64,000 bases of DNA from Marinilabiliales bacterium (GTDB lineage Bacteria; Bacteroidota; Bacteroidia; Bacteroidales; ML635J-15), in assembly GCA_002869385.1 (NCBI GenBank), contig PKTB01000004.1, positions 373,770 to 437,769 of the forward strand. Direction: 5' to 3'. The notes under the pieces were generated by a model. That model was not told where the DNA came from and did no database searches. It saw nothing but the letters and a program-made list of their open reading frames with translations. The translations under genes were made by a program, and so were the position numbers. Shown here one piece after another: positions 9,380-19,689 of this stretch. The number at the start of each line of letters is the position of its first letter. Within the stretch, counting starts at the first letter, position 1.

Positions 9380-12300
9380 ATGGATCCTAAAAAGACATTA
9401 AAGAAAATACTGGCTGAAAATAAAGAACGCCTTAAAGAATTGATGTGTATAAATAAGACGACAGCAATAATAAAAGAGAATAAATCCATTGAAGAAACAC
9501 TAAAACATATTGCTCTTATATTACCAAACGCTTGGCAATATCCAGAAAATACTTTTGCGAAAATTGAATATAAAGAACAGAAATTTCTATCAACCAATTT
9601 TGTTGAATCAGAATGGGAAATAAGTAAAACCTTTGTTAGTATTGATGGAGAAGAAGGCAAGATATCTGTATATTATAATAAGAAGTTTCCCAAGTCAGAT
9701 GAGGGACCATTTTTGAAAGAGGAGAGAGATCTTATTAATAATTTGTCGAATATTATTTCGGGTTATTTAAATAGTCATATTGCCCAAACCGTATTTAAAG
9801 ATAAAATAAAGAAACCGCAGTCAGATATTAATTTTCTCGAGAATATAAAAGCTGACCATCAGCTAATGGCAAAATTTATTTCTCAACATAATTCAGACAG
9901 GGATATTTATCATGACCTAATGCCTTTTAAAGTAAAGGAAATACTTATTGTTGCAAATTTATATGATGCCTATATTATCGAGAAAGAAGGACGTTTTACA
10001 GAATATATTTTAGGAGAATATCATCACTTAAACCTAACTTCTACACCACGTATTACTGGGGTTTCTAATGACAAGGAAGCAATTGAGCACTTAAAAAATA
10101 AGCATTATGATTTGGTTATATTAATGATGGGTATCGATAAGAAAACACCAATAGAATTAAGTCGTCAAATAAAATCAATGTTTTCGTATATACCTGTTTA
10201 TCTTTTGTTAAATAATAATCAGGATATAGCAAATTTTAAGAGCAATCCGGATCTATTAAGAAATGTTGACAAACAATTTGTTTGGAATGGTGACTCTAAA
10301 GTTTTCTTTACTATGATGAAACATTTGGAAGATCAGGTTAATGCTGAAAATGACACATCAATTGGTATGGTTAGAGTAATTCTATTAGTTGAAGACTCTG
10401 CAAAGTATTATTCCCGTTATCTTCCATTACTATATCAGGTTATTCTTAAACAAACTAAGGATTTAATTGAAGAAACAAATGTTGATGAACTTTATAAAAT
10501 TTTGAAGTTACGTGCTCGTCCAAAAATACTTCTTGCACAAACATTTGAAGAAGCGATAGTTATTTATGAAAAGTTAAAAGATTATCTTCTTTGTGTTATT
10601 TCAGATGTTTCATATCCAAAAGCGGGAAATTGTTGCGATGATGCAGGTCTCGAGCTCATTTCCTATATAAAAAGTGATTACCCGGATTTGCCTGTAGTTT
10701 TACAATCATCAGAAGCTGAAAATGCAAAGAAAGCTTATGCATTAAATGCGAGTTTTATCAATAAAAATTCAGAAACACTTTCACATGATATTAAAAGTTT
10801 TATCAGACATTTTCTTGGTTTTGGAAATTTTGTTTATCGTGATAGAAGCGGACGACAAATCGTAATTGCAAAGTCACTAAAAGAGTTTGAAAAAAACTTA
10901 GAAGTAATTCCGGAAGAGTCATTATTATACCATGGTCAAAGAAATCACTTTTCTTTATGGTTAATGGCTAGAGGTGAAATTCAAATTGCAAAGAATATTT
11001 CATCAGTAAAGACAAGTGATTTTAAAAACGTTGAAGATCTGCGAAAATTTCTTATTCAAACGATAAATAAACATCGAAACGAGCAGAACAAAGGTAAGGT
11101 TGTTCAATTTGAAGAACAAGCAATAAATGATGAAAAGAATATTGTTAGTCTGTCAGCTGGAGCTCTTGGCGGTAAAGGTAGAGGCATTGCTTTTATAAAT
11201 ACTTTGATACACTATTTTGAATTGTCAAAGCAATTTCCTGATATAAATATCACTACTCCAAAAACATCAATTATTGGTAGTGATGAATTTGATTATTTTA
11301 TTGAGCGCAATAAGCTTCAGGATGTTATTTTTGAGGAATCAGATTATGAAGAGTTAAAGAAAATATTTATAAAATCTCAACTTTCAACTGGCTTGAAAAA
11401 GCGTATGAAGGTTCTTTTGAATAATATTACAAAACCTATTGCAATTCGAAGTTCCAGTTTGTTCGAAGATTCTTTAATGCAGCCATTTTCAGGAATTTTT
11501 GCCACATATATTTTACCGAATAATCATCCTGATATAAACGTTAGACTTGAACAAGCTATGACAGCAATAAAGTTAGTTTATGCATCAATATATTCTGATA
11601 GTGCAAGAACTTATTTTGAAGCTGTTAACTATAAGATTGAAGAGGAAAAAATGGCCATCGTAATTCAGGAAGTTGTTGGTAATCAATATGAAAACTCTTT
11701 TTATCCACATATAAGTGGTACAGCACAATCTCACAATTATTACCCTGTTGCACATATGAAACCGGATGAGGGCTTTGCAGTCTTGGCAGTTGGTTTAGGA
11801 ACTTATGTTGTTGAAGGTGAGAAGACTTTTAGATTTTCACCAAAATATCCTCAAATAGAAATAAATTCCCAGAAGGATATTTATAAAACATCACAGGTAG
11901 ATTTTTATGCGGTTAACCTGGAAAACAAAGAGCCGAATTTAATAGAAGGTGAAGATGCTGGATTGGTAAAACTTGAGATTACAGATGCAAAAAATCACGG
12001 AACAATAAAACACTCTGCATCAGTATATGATTTTGATAATGAAAGAATTGTTCCTGGAATAGATACTTATGGCCCTCTTGTAATAAATTTTGCTAATATT
12101 TTAAGGTATGATTATATTCCTCTCTCTGAAACAATCACCCAGTTGTTAGATATTATCAGGGAAGCAATGGGCTCTCCGGTAGAAATTGAATATGCTATTG
12201 ACCTTAATAAAGATAAGGACTCAAGTGCATCGTTTTACTTGCTTCAGATTAAACCATTAGTTGGTAATGATGATGATTTTAATATTGATCTTGACAGTCT

Positions 12301-12820
12301 TGATTACAACGATGTATTATTGTTTTCAGAAAAAAGTATGGGGAATGGTTCTATAGATGAAATAACAGACCTGATTTATATCGACCCAGATAGTTTTGAT
12401 AATACTAAAACTTTGGAAATCGCAAAGGAAGTAGAAGAATTGAACTCTCAATTAATGAAGGAAAAACGTAAATATGTATTAATGGGTCCGGGAAGGTGGG
12501 GTACCAGAGACCAATTTATTGGAATTCCGGTTGTGTGGCCGCAAATATGTAATGCTAAAGTTATAGTTGAAATGAGCTTAAAGAATTTTCCTTTAGATGC
12601 TTCTTTAGGATCACACTTTTTTCATAATGTTACCAGTATGAATGTCGGGTATTTTACCGTTCAACATAGCGCTTCTAATGATTTTATTAAATGGGACTTA
12701 ATTCACGGGCAAGAACTTATACAAAAGAAAAAATTTGCTAAACATGTCAGATTTAAAAAACCACTGACAATTGTAATGGATGGAAAAAAGCGAATTTCAG
12801 TAATTACAGTAAATGATTAG
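9380..12820 (+). CDS. GAF / double receiver / PEP-synthase ATP-grasp (PPDK_N) fusion protein
   Basis: 1146 residues. About 1-130: GAF-like sensor domain (LKELMCINKTTAIIKENKS...). About 170-300: a receiver-like fold with degenerate acidic pocket (ILIVANLYDAY, YDLVILMMGI). About 330-475: a canonical receiver with the acidic pair in ILLVEDSAKYY, acceptor Asp near residue 409 (CVISDVSYP), the switch Ser (VVLQSSE) and Lys (FINKNS). About 590-950: nucleotide-binding domain of PEP synthase/PPDK with GALGGKGRGIAFI, KPIAIRSSSLFEDS and FYLLQIKPL. The C-terminus has a conserved-looking YVLMGPGRWGTRD. The phospho-His swivelling domain and the PEP/pyruvate barrel are absent, so it is not a PEP synthase. 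Probably an ATP-dependent phosphotransfer or signalling protein. It overlaps the next gene by eight bases. Confidence 0.85.
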   Translation: MDPKKTLKKILAENKERLKELMCINKTTAIIKENKSIEETLKHIALILPNAWQYPENTFAKIEYKEQKFLSTNFVESEWEISKTFVSIDGEEGKISVYYNKKFPKSDEGPFLKEERDLINNLSNIISGYLNSHIAQTVFKDKIKKPQSDINFLENIKADHQLMAKFISQHNSDRDIYHDLMPFKVKEILIVANLYDAYIIEKEGRFTEYILGEYHHLNLTSTPRITGVSNDKEAIEHLKNKHYDLVILMMGIDKKTPIELSRQIKSMFSYIPVYLLLNNNQDIANFKSNPDLLRNVDKQFVWNGDSKVFFTMMKHLEDQVNAENDTSIGMVRVILLVEDSAKYYSRYLPLLYQVILKQTKDLIEETNVDELYKILKLRARPKILLAQTFEEAIVIYEKLKDYLLCVISDVSYPKAGNCCDDAGLELISYIKSDYPDLPVVLQSSEAENAKKAYALNASFINKNSETLSHDIKSFIRHFLGFGNFVYRDRSGRQIVIAKSLKEFEKNLEVIPEESLLYHGQRNHFSLWLMARGEIQIAKNISSVKTSDFKNVEDLRKFLIQTINKHRNEQNKGKVVQFEEQAINDEKNIVSLSAGALGGKGRGIAFINTLIHYFELSKQFPDINITTPKTSIIGSDEFDYFIERNKLQDVIFEESDYEELKKIFIKSQLSTGLKKRMKVLLNNITKPIAIRSSSLFEDSLMQPFSGIFATYILPNNHPDINVRLEQAMTAIKLVYASIYSDSARTYFEAVNYKIEEEKMAIVIQEVVGNQYENSFYPHISGTAQSHNYYPVAHMKPDEGFAVLAVGLGTYVVEGEKTFRFSPKYPQIEINSQKDIYKTSQVDFYAVNLENKEPNLIEGEDAGLVKLEITDAKNHGTIKHSASVYDFDNERIVPGIDTYGPLVINFANILRYDYIPLSETITQLLDIIREAMGSPVEIEYAIDLNKDKDSSASFYLLQIKPLVGNDDDFNIDLDSLDYNDVLLFSEKSMGNGSIDEITDLIYIDPDSFDNTKTLEIAKEVEELNSQLMKEKRKYVLMGPGRWGTRDQFIGIPVVWPQICNAKVIVEMSLKNFPLDASLGSHFFHNVTSMNVGYFTVQHSASNDFIKWDLIHGQELIQKKKFAKHVRFKKPLTIVMDGKKRISVITVND

Positions 12821-13598
12821 TATGAACGAAAAGGAACAACTGACAGAAAGAAAAAAAGAACTTAATTGTATTTATCGTATTGATAAATTAGTTGAGGAAG
12901 ACCTTGATGTACAGACCTTTTTAATGGCAACAACAGGGATTATTGCCGATGGGTTTCAGTATCCATGTTATATATCTGTTTTTATTGAGTTAGAAGATAT
13001 CATTATTCGTTCTACATATTATAGAGAAGGTAGAAATTTTTTGATTTCGGAATTGAAAAATAAAAATAAAGTTCTGGGAAAAATATGTGTATTTTACTCT
13101 GATAAGTTAGAACAGAACAATCCATTTCTTGAAGAAGAACAACATCTTCTCGATTAAGTTAGCAAGAGAGTTTCGGATTATTTGTTAATTGATAAGATTG
13201 AAAATGCAATTAAAGAAACGTCTGTATCAAGGTATGTTGAAACCAGACAGAAGATATTAAGTAATGCGGTTATGTCTGCAAACTTTCCAGACCTTGGATT
13301 ATATAGTATTTATGTAATTGGTAGCGTTAAAGAGCATACTTCAGGTATTTCGAGTGACATTGATCTGATTTTGTATTATAATGGCAGCAAAGAATCAATG
13401 AAATTGATTAAGTTGTGGTTCGAGGCCTGGAGTGAGTCAGTATTAAAGAGTGATAAATATACTGAAGAAATTTCTGGATTGGACAATCTGTTCGATTTGC
13501 ACTTTATTACAGATATAGATATTGAGAAAAAAACCAGTTATGCAGTTATGATAAATGCTTTACATAACAGAGCTAAACTAATTAAAACAATACTTTGA
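12813..13598 (+). pseudogene. GAF-like domain fused to a nucleotidyltransferase domain, interrupted by in-frame TAA
   Basis: The start overlaps the preceding gene. Residues 1-125 are a GAF-like domain related to that of the 9380 protein (ERKKELNCIYRIDKLVEE; closing EEEQHLLDxVSKRVSDYL against KEERDLINNLSNIISGYL). A TAA at 13155-13157 is codon 115. The frame continues into a short linker and a Pol-beta-type nucleotidyltransferase: IYVIGSVKEHTSGISSDIDLIL has the hGS...DxD signature, with a possible third acid in LFDLHFI. Total 261 codons. Such domains transfer nucleotides to proteins, RNA or small molecules; the substrate is unknown. It lies 1 base from the phosphoesterase gene, so sensing, nucleotidyl transfer and hydrolysis are probably coupled. 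Confidence 0.75.
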
Positions 13599-13599
13599 A

Positions 13600-14445
13600 A
13601 TGAAAGCATTTTTTGTAAGCGATCTGCATGGTAAAGAATCCAGATATAGAAAACTATGTGAAAGAATAAAAGCGGATAAGCCAGAAGTAGTTTTTTTTGG
13701 AGGAGATTTATATCCTTCTTTTAAAGACATGATTAAGTCTGAGCAAAGCTTTTTTGATGATATATTTCTTACATATTTTAAAAATCTAAAAGTTGAATTA
13801 AAGGAAGATTATCCTAAGATGTTTATTATTTTAGGCAATGATGACCCAAAACTTGAGGAAGATAGGTTTTTTGATAAGAAATACACAGAATATTGGAGCT
13901 ATATTAATAATCAAAAAGTAAAGTTTAAAGATTGGAATATATTTGGATATGCATTTGTTCCACCGACACCGTTTTTAAATAAGGATTGGGAGGTTTATGA
14001 TGTTTCCAGATATGTTGACCCCGGATGTATTCATCCAACAGAGGGTAAAAGAACAGTTGACCCCGGCAGGGATATTGAATATAGCACTATTAAAAAGGAT
14101 ATTGAAAAACTTACTGAAGGATTTAAACCTGAAAAGTCATTATTTTTATTTCATTCTCCGCCATATCAAACAAATTTAGATAGAGCTGCTCTTGATAATA
14201 TGTATTTTGATCATGTTCCTCTAGATGTGCATGTTGGTAGCATTGCAATTAAAGAGTTTATTGAACAAAAACAACCTTTTATAACTATGCATGGCCATAT
14301 ACACGAATCTTCGAGAATTACCGGTGAGTGGAAACAAATATTTGGAAAAACAGTAAGTTTTAATGCGGCAATAGATTCAAATAAATTATCAATTATTATT
14401 TTTGACCTTAAAAATACAAATAATGCAAGACGGGAAATATTATAA
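13600..14445 (+). CDS. Calcineurin-like metallophosphoesterase
   Basis: All binuclear-metal motifs are present: SDLHG (Asp8, His10), FGGDLYPS (Asp36), LGNDD, FHSPPYQTNLD and MHGHIHES. At 281 residues it is full length and has no signal peptide. Families of this kind hydrolyse phosphomonoesters or cyclic and linear phosphodiesters. Tight linkage to a nucleotidyltransferase suggests, as inference, that it removes the product of that enzyme. Start ATG follows the upstream stop by one base. Confidence 0.88.
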   Translation: MKAFFVSDLHGKESRYRKLCERIKADKPEVVFFGGDLYPSFKDMIKSEQSFFDDIFLTYFKNLKVELKEDYPKMFIILGNDDPKLEEDRFFDKKYTEYWSYINNQKVKFKDWNIFGYAFVPPTPFLNKDWEVYDVSRYVDPGCIHPTEGKRTVDPGRDIEYSTIKKDIEKLTEGFKPEKSLFLFHSPPYQTNLDRAALDNMYFDHVPLDVHVGSIAIKEFIEQKQPFITMHGHIHESSRITGEWKQIFGKTVSFNAAIDSNKLSIIIFDLKNTNNARREIL

Positions 14446-14479
14446 CTTGAATTAAATAAATTTAAATGAAGCAGATAGT

Positions 14480-17431
14480 GTGGAATTTTCAGAACTGGAT
14501 TTTCAGGATACTGAGTTTGATCAGTTAATGAAAAAAAGGATACTTAAGGTTTTATTAATATGTAATAATTATGATAATTTCATGCTTGAAGAGGACGGAC
14601 GTATTGATGAGCAAATCTTCAATGAATATATGACTCTGGGGCTTCGTTATCCTCCAATGTTTATTCGTGTTGATTCTCCTGAAAAAGCATTTGAAAAGCT
14701 AAAAAATAAAGACATAGACCTTGTCATTACGATGCTTAATATTAGTAATGAGAATGCATTTGATTTGTCAAAAAAGATAAAAAACAGATATAAAAAGGTC
14801 CCAATTGTTATTTTGACACCATTTTCAAGAGAGATTACTCAAAAAATTGAAAAAGAAGATTTAAGTGCTATTGATTATGTGTTTTGCTGGTTAGGTAATC
14901 CAGATATTATGTTGGCAATTATTAAACTTATTGAAGATAAAATGAATGCCAAACATGATGTTCTTGAGATGGGAGTTCAGTCTGTTATTCTTGTTGAAGA
15001 TAGTATTCGTTATTATTCAAGTATTTTACCAATTCTTTATAAGATTTTCTTTATCCAGTCTCAAAGAGCTTCAATTGAGGGTGCAAACGAACATCAACAA
15101 AACCTTCGTATGAGAGGACGCCCGAAAATTATGCTTGCTACTAATTATGACGAAGCATTGGATTTGTTCAAGACATATAGAAAAAATGTATTGGGTGTTT
15201 TTTCAGATGTTAGGTATAAAATTAAAAATAGTGTAGATAAAGAAGCAGGCTTAAAACTTTGTAAAACTATTAAGAAAATAGATCAAAATGTTCCTTTATT
15301 GCTTCTTTCGTAAGAAAGCCATAACAAGGCTTTGGCAAAAAATATAGGAGTAGATTTTTTAGGAAAATACACAAAGAACTTCTCATTTGAACTAAGAAAC
15401 TTTATTATAAAAAACCTGCATTTGGGAAGTTTTCATTTTTACTGTACGAAACAAGCAAAAGTAACTTGTACTGCTACCAGTTTAAAGTCTTTTCAGGAAT
15501 TGATATTAAAGGTGTCTCCTGAATGTATTGAGTATCATGTGTCAAAGAACCATATAACTAAATGGTTGAATTCTAGATCGCTATTTTTACTTGCCAGAAA
15601 GTTTAAGCATCTTACTGTTGAACATTTTGATAGCATTGAAGACATAAGGGAGTTTATTTATATGGCAATATCAAATTACCGTCTTAATAGTGGTAGGGGG
15701 GTGATTACCAAGTTTGAGCAGAATACTTTTGACTCCTACTCTATATTTTCCAGAATTGGAGATGGATATATTGGCGGTAAAGCACGTGGTTTGGCTTTTA
15801 CAGATTTATTAATAAAGAAACATAAACTTCGCAATAAATATAAGGGTGTAACTATTACTATTCCTCGTACAGCAATACTTTGCACAGATGTTTTTGATGA
15901 GTTTATGGAAACAAATAACCTTTATGAGATTGGCATTTCAAATAGAAGTGATGAGGAGATTTTGAGTAAATTTGTCGAGGCAAGATTACCAAACAGGATT
16001 TTTACAAGTTTATATTCATTTATCTCATACACCAATAATCCAATAGCAATACGCTCCTCTAGTCGACTTGAAGACTCACACTATCAGCCATTTGCAGGAG
16101 TTTATTCTACATATATGATTCCCAATATTGTCAGCGATAAACATTTGACAATTAAAATGCTTACCGAAGCAATAAAAAGTGTTTATGCTTCTGTTTTTTA
16201 CCGTGATTCCAAAGCATATATGACAGCAACCTCAAATGTTATAGATGAGGAAAAAATGGGAGTTGTTTTACAAGACGTATGTGGTACAACATATAAAAAC
16301 AGGTTTTATCCTACATTTTCGGGTGTAGCGCGCTCGATTAACTTTTACCCGATAGAGCCCGAAAAAGCAGATGATGGTATTGTAAATGTTGCTTTGGGAC
16401 TTGGAAAACATATTGTGGATGGTTGCAAAAGCATGAGGTTTTCACCAAGATATCCTGCAAAAGCCTTGCAATTATCTACACCTGAATTAACACTTAGAGA
16501 CACTCAAAAATTCTTTTATGCATTGGATCTTGACCCCACCAAATTTGTTCCCTCAATTAGTGAGGATGTAAATATTATTCAGCTTAGAGTTAATCATGCG
16601 CACGACGATAATGCACTTAGGCATATTGGGTCAACATATGATTTTCAAAATAATATGATTAAAGACAGTGTTATGTATGATGGCAAAAAGCTAGTTACAT
16701 TTGCTAATATACTTAGAAACAACTATTTTCCTTTGAGCAAGATTTTAATGGATTTTATGGAGATAGGAAAGCAAGAGATGAATAATCATATTGAAGTTGA
16801 ATTTGCAGTTAATTTTCCACCTAAAGGTAGTTCAGAAGATATAATATTTAGTCTGTTACAAATACGTCCGATTATTGAAACTGATCAGGATGTTAGTATT
16901 GATATAGATGAAATTGACGTGAAAGAATCTATTTTGTATTCGGAGTCGGTTTTGGGTAATGGGATCTACAATGATATTTGTGATATTATTTATGTGAAAA
17001 CTGGCAATTTTAATTCTCTCAATAATCATAAAATTGTTGAAAAAATTGATAATCTTAATAAGGAGTTTATTGAAAATGATAAAAACTATGTTCTTATTGG
17101 TCCCGGAAGGTGGGGTTCGTCTGATCCTGCATTAGGAATTCCGGTTAAATGGTCTAATATTTCAGGAGTTAGAATAATTGTTGAATCCGGATTGGAAAAC
17201 TATCGTATCGATCCAAGTCAGGGAACCCATTTCTTTCATAATCTGACATCTTTTAGAGTTGGGTATTTTACAGTTAACCCGTTTATTAAAGATGGTTATT
17301 ATGATGTTTGTTTTCTTGATAAAATGGATTGTGTTTACGAAGATGAGTTTATTCGCCATGTACAATTTGATAAGGAATTAGTAATAGAGATTGATGGAAA
17401 GAGCAGTAAAGGTGTTGTTTATAAGCCTTAG
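14480..17431 (+). pseudogene. Double receiver / PEP-synthase ATP-grasp (PPDK_N) paralogue, interrupted by in-frame TAA
   Basis: ORFs 14480-15313 and 15332-17431 are one frame of 983 codons. It is a paralogue of the 9380 protein without the GAF domain. It has receiver-like 1 (VLLICNNYDNF, IDLVITMLNI), receiver 2 (VILVEDSIRYYS, GVFSDVRYK), PPDK_N (YIGGKARGLAFTDLL, PIAIRSSSRLEDS, FSLLQIRPI) and the C-terminal YVLIGPGRWGSSD. The TAA (codon 278) aligns with the receiver switch Ser of the paralogue, encoded there by TCA: LLLLSxES against VVLQSSEAE. So TCA to TAA (C to A) is directly suggested. A GTG at 14480 is the first possible start after an in-frame upstream stop. Last gene of the operon. Confidence 0.84.
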
Positions 17432-17436
17432 TTATT

Positions 17437-18123
17437 CTATTGTTTTTTAAATCCGGGAAGCTTGTCTTTTAGGTTTGGAAGCTCATAGAACCTTTCTTTG
17501 ACACCAAGAAAGAGAAAGAAAATACATAGTATTAAAAAGAAGTGACTCAGGTCGTTCATGTTGAAAATATAAAGGAAATTGAGCGGAGTTCTGTGAAATA
17601 TGCTTGGAATGATTGCCAGAAAAATACCAATAAGGATATATAAATTATGTTTGAAATTATTTTTTATCATATCTACCGTAAAGATAGGAGCCAGCACTCC
17701 AATAAGAGTAAGAGCATAATTAATTTTAACAATCAAAAAACCTTCGGTAAACATCAGTAGAACTAAATAAGTAAGCAACTGAAATTTAATGTAAATTATA
17801 AATTTTGATTTAAATTTTGGATTATTAAACATGCTGCTTGATCCTAATTGAAGAAAATACAATGCGAATCCTGATAATATCCAACTAACCTTATGTAAAT
17901 AAATTCCGAAATAATGGAATAAGCCATGTGCAAAAGCAGCTACAATCGATGAAAATCCTAAAAACAAAAAGAATTGAGAAAAATACTTTTGATTGTGAAA
18001 CTCTTTGCGAATCAAGAGTTTAGCAAATAATACAATGCAAAAAGTACCCATAATCAAATCGCTGATTATTGTTCCTGGTTCTTTGATTACAATACCAAAC
18101 AAGCTTAATTCGTTAAATAACAT
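17437..18123 (-). CDS. Seven-transmembrane protein, possibly of the ceramidase-like (CREST/DUF6962) group
   Basis: The 228 residues contain seven hydrophobic segments. His residues sit in conserved-looking positions: FAAHGLFHYFG-like (AAFAHGLFHYFG) between helices 2 and 3 and FNMNDLSHFFLILC before the last helix. This resembles the metal-binding pattern of CREST-superfamily integral membrane hydrolases, but the match is by eye and the name is tentative. It converges on the receiver/PPDK_N operon with five bases between the stop codons and no obvious terminator. Confidence 0.6.
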   Translation of the reverse strand: MLFNELSLFGIVIKEPGTIISDLIMGTFCIVLFAKLLIRKEFHNQKYFSQFFLFLGFSSIVAAFAHGLFHYFGIYLHKVSWILSGFALYFLQLGSSSMFNNPKFKSKFIIYIKFQLLTYLVLLMFTEGFLIVKINYALTLIGVLAPIFTVDMIKNNFKHNLYILIGIFLAIIPSIFHRTPLNFLYIFNMNDLSHFFLILCIFFLFLGVKERFYELPNLKDKLPGFKKQ

Positions 18124-18220
18124 GCAGCTAAAATAGACTAAATTTTATAAAACAAAAGATTCTTAGGAATAATATTTGTCTAAAAAATACAGTTATAGTA
18201 TAAAATTTGCTTAAAAGGAA

Positions 18221-18228
18221 TAAATTTG
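18221..18228 (+). promoter_or_regulatory. Putative -7 box (TAAATTTG) of the thioredoxin-fold gene
   Basis: A perfect TAnnTTTG match 11 bases before the TTG start at 18240. It implies a very short leader. Confidence 0.4.
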
Positions 18229-18239
18229 CAGCTAAATAA

Positions 18240-19682
18240 TTGATTTTGAAAAGTATTTTATTCTTCATATTATTTATTTTAACTCTATCTTTTGGAGCTA
18301 GAGCTTCTTTAATCTATTGTAATGCCGGTGATTATGCAGGTAGTGAGTTAATATTTTATCGTTATCAGGACAGAATCACTTTTATGAAAGAAGAGGTGTT
18401 TAGATTGAAAATAGATTCTGCCGGAAATTTTGAAACAGAGGTTGATTTTGAAGAAACAACATATGTATTTGGCGAGTTTGGTATTTATCATGCGTATTTT
18501 TATGCAGAACCTGATAAAGACTATGAATTGATACTCCCACCTTATGCTAAAATGGAGGATAAGGATATTTTTAATCCTTTTTTTGAGCCTGAAAGGATAC
18601 ATATAGGAATTAAAAATCTCGAGAAAACTGATTTGAACTACCTTATATTAGATTTTGATTATTATTATTTTAGATATCATGATTTAAAGTATTTGGATGT
18701 GTATGCTGCAGGTCTGGAGACAGATATTGATACTTTTATAAATGATATCAATAATAGATATGCGTATGCAGATAATGAGTATTTTCAAGATTATAAAAGA
18801 TATAGAATTGCTGCATTAAAAAACTTAGCTACTCAGAAACAATATGAAAGCACCATTGTTTTAGCATATTTCACAAAGGATACCGTTTTATATGATAATC
18901 CGGCATATATGGACCTTTTTAATAATATCTATGAAGATTATTTTGATAAATATTTAGTTTCCCCCAATGGGCGTTATTTATATGCAATTATAAATTACGG
19001 TCATAGTATTACGCGATTGCATAAGCTCTTTGCATCTCAGTATGAGTTAAGCAATAAAAATCTTCGTGAGATGGTAATGCTTAAGGGCTTAAATGACAGT
19101 TTTTCAAACAAAAATATATCATGGTTACCTTTACTTTTGACATTGGATTCATTGCATTTGTCTACTGAAAACCCAATGCATAAGTTGATTGCTCAAAATG
19201 TAGCTGATAATACTTTAAGTATGGCTAAGGGAACCGTTGCTCCACCTTTTGAGTTGCCTGATACAGCAGGAAAACTACACTCATTAAATGATTATCGTGG
19301 AAAGTATGTTTATTTACATTTCGCAAATACAACAACGTATACATCACAGGCAGAATTTGATCTTGTAAAAAATATTTATGACCGTTATAAAGGTTACTGT
19401 ATTTTTGTCACAATTTTGACAGATAAGGATCGGGAAGCTGCGAAAGAATTTATGATTAAACATGGATATGAGTGGGATTATTTGTTTACAGATATAAATT
19501 CAAAAGTTATTTCAACCTATAAAGTATCAACCTATCCAACTTACTATTTTATTAGTCAGGGCGGTAATCTGCTAATGTCTCCGGCACCATCACCTACAGA
19601 AGGATTTGAAGAGGCTTTGTTTAGGGTTGTTGAAGGTAAGGATAAACCGAAACCAAATTCGAATCAGCCTGACAATAGATAG
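18240..19682 (+). CDS. Exported TlpA/peroxiredoxin-like thioredoxin-fold protein lacking the CXXC motif
   Basis: 480 residues starting at TTG (18240 or 18246), with a signal sequence (LFFILFILTLSFGARA). The first 310 residues are a mixed region like the N-terminal part of Bacteroidota TlpA-like proteins. From about 320 there is a TlpA fold: AKGTVAPPFELPDTAGKLHSLNDYRGKYVYLHFANTTTYTSQAEF, and later the cis-Pro strand STYPTYYFIS. The position where TlpA has WCxPC reads TTTYTS, so it cannot act as a dithiol oxidoreductase. It may be a structural or binding relative. Intact and monocistronic. Confidence 0.8.
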   Translation: MILKSILFFILFILTLSFGARASLIYCNAGDYAGSELIFYRYQDRITFMKEEVFRLKIDSAGNFETEVDFEETTYVFGEFGIYHAYFYAEPDKDYELILPPYAKMEDKDIFNPFFEPERIHIGIKNLEKTDLNYLILDFDYYYFRYHDLKYLDVYAAGLETDIDTFINDINNRYAYADNEYFQDYKRYRIAALKNLATQKQYESTIVLAYFTKDTVLYDNPAYMDLFNNIYEDYFDKYLVSPNGRYLYAIINYGHSITRLHKLFASQYELSNKNLREMVMLKGLNDSFSNKNISWLPLLLTLDSLHLSTENPMHKLIAQNVADNTLSMAKGTVAPPFELPDTAGKLHSLNDYRGKYVYLHFANTTTYTSQAEFDLVKNIYDRYKGYCIFVTILTDKDREAAKEFMIKHGYEWDYLFTDINSKVISTYKVSTYPTYYFISQGGNLLMSPAPSPTEGFEEALFRVVEGKDKPKPNSNQPDNR

Positions 19683-19689
19683 GCTTTAT

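Noticed and set aside
9380-12820. Phosphoenolpyruvate synthase (ppsA) or pyruvate phosphate dikinase
   Set aside because: Only the ATP-grasp domain is present; the phospho-His TSHAA-type segment and PEP/pyruvate barrel are missing, and receiver domains are fused in front.
15311-15332. Programmed frameshift or separate genes between 14480-15313 and 15332-17431
   Set aside because: Both halves are in the same frame and align end to end with the intact paralogue, so a single nonsense change explains the break.
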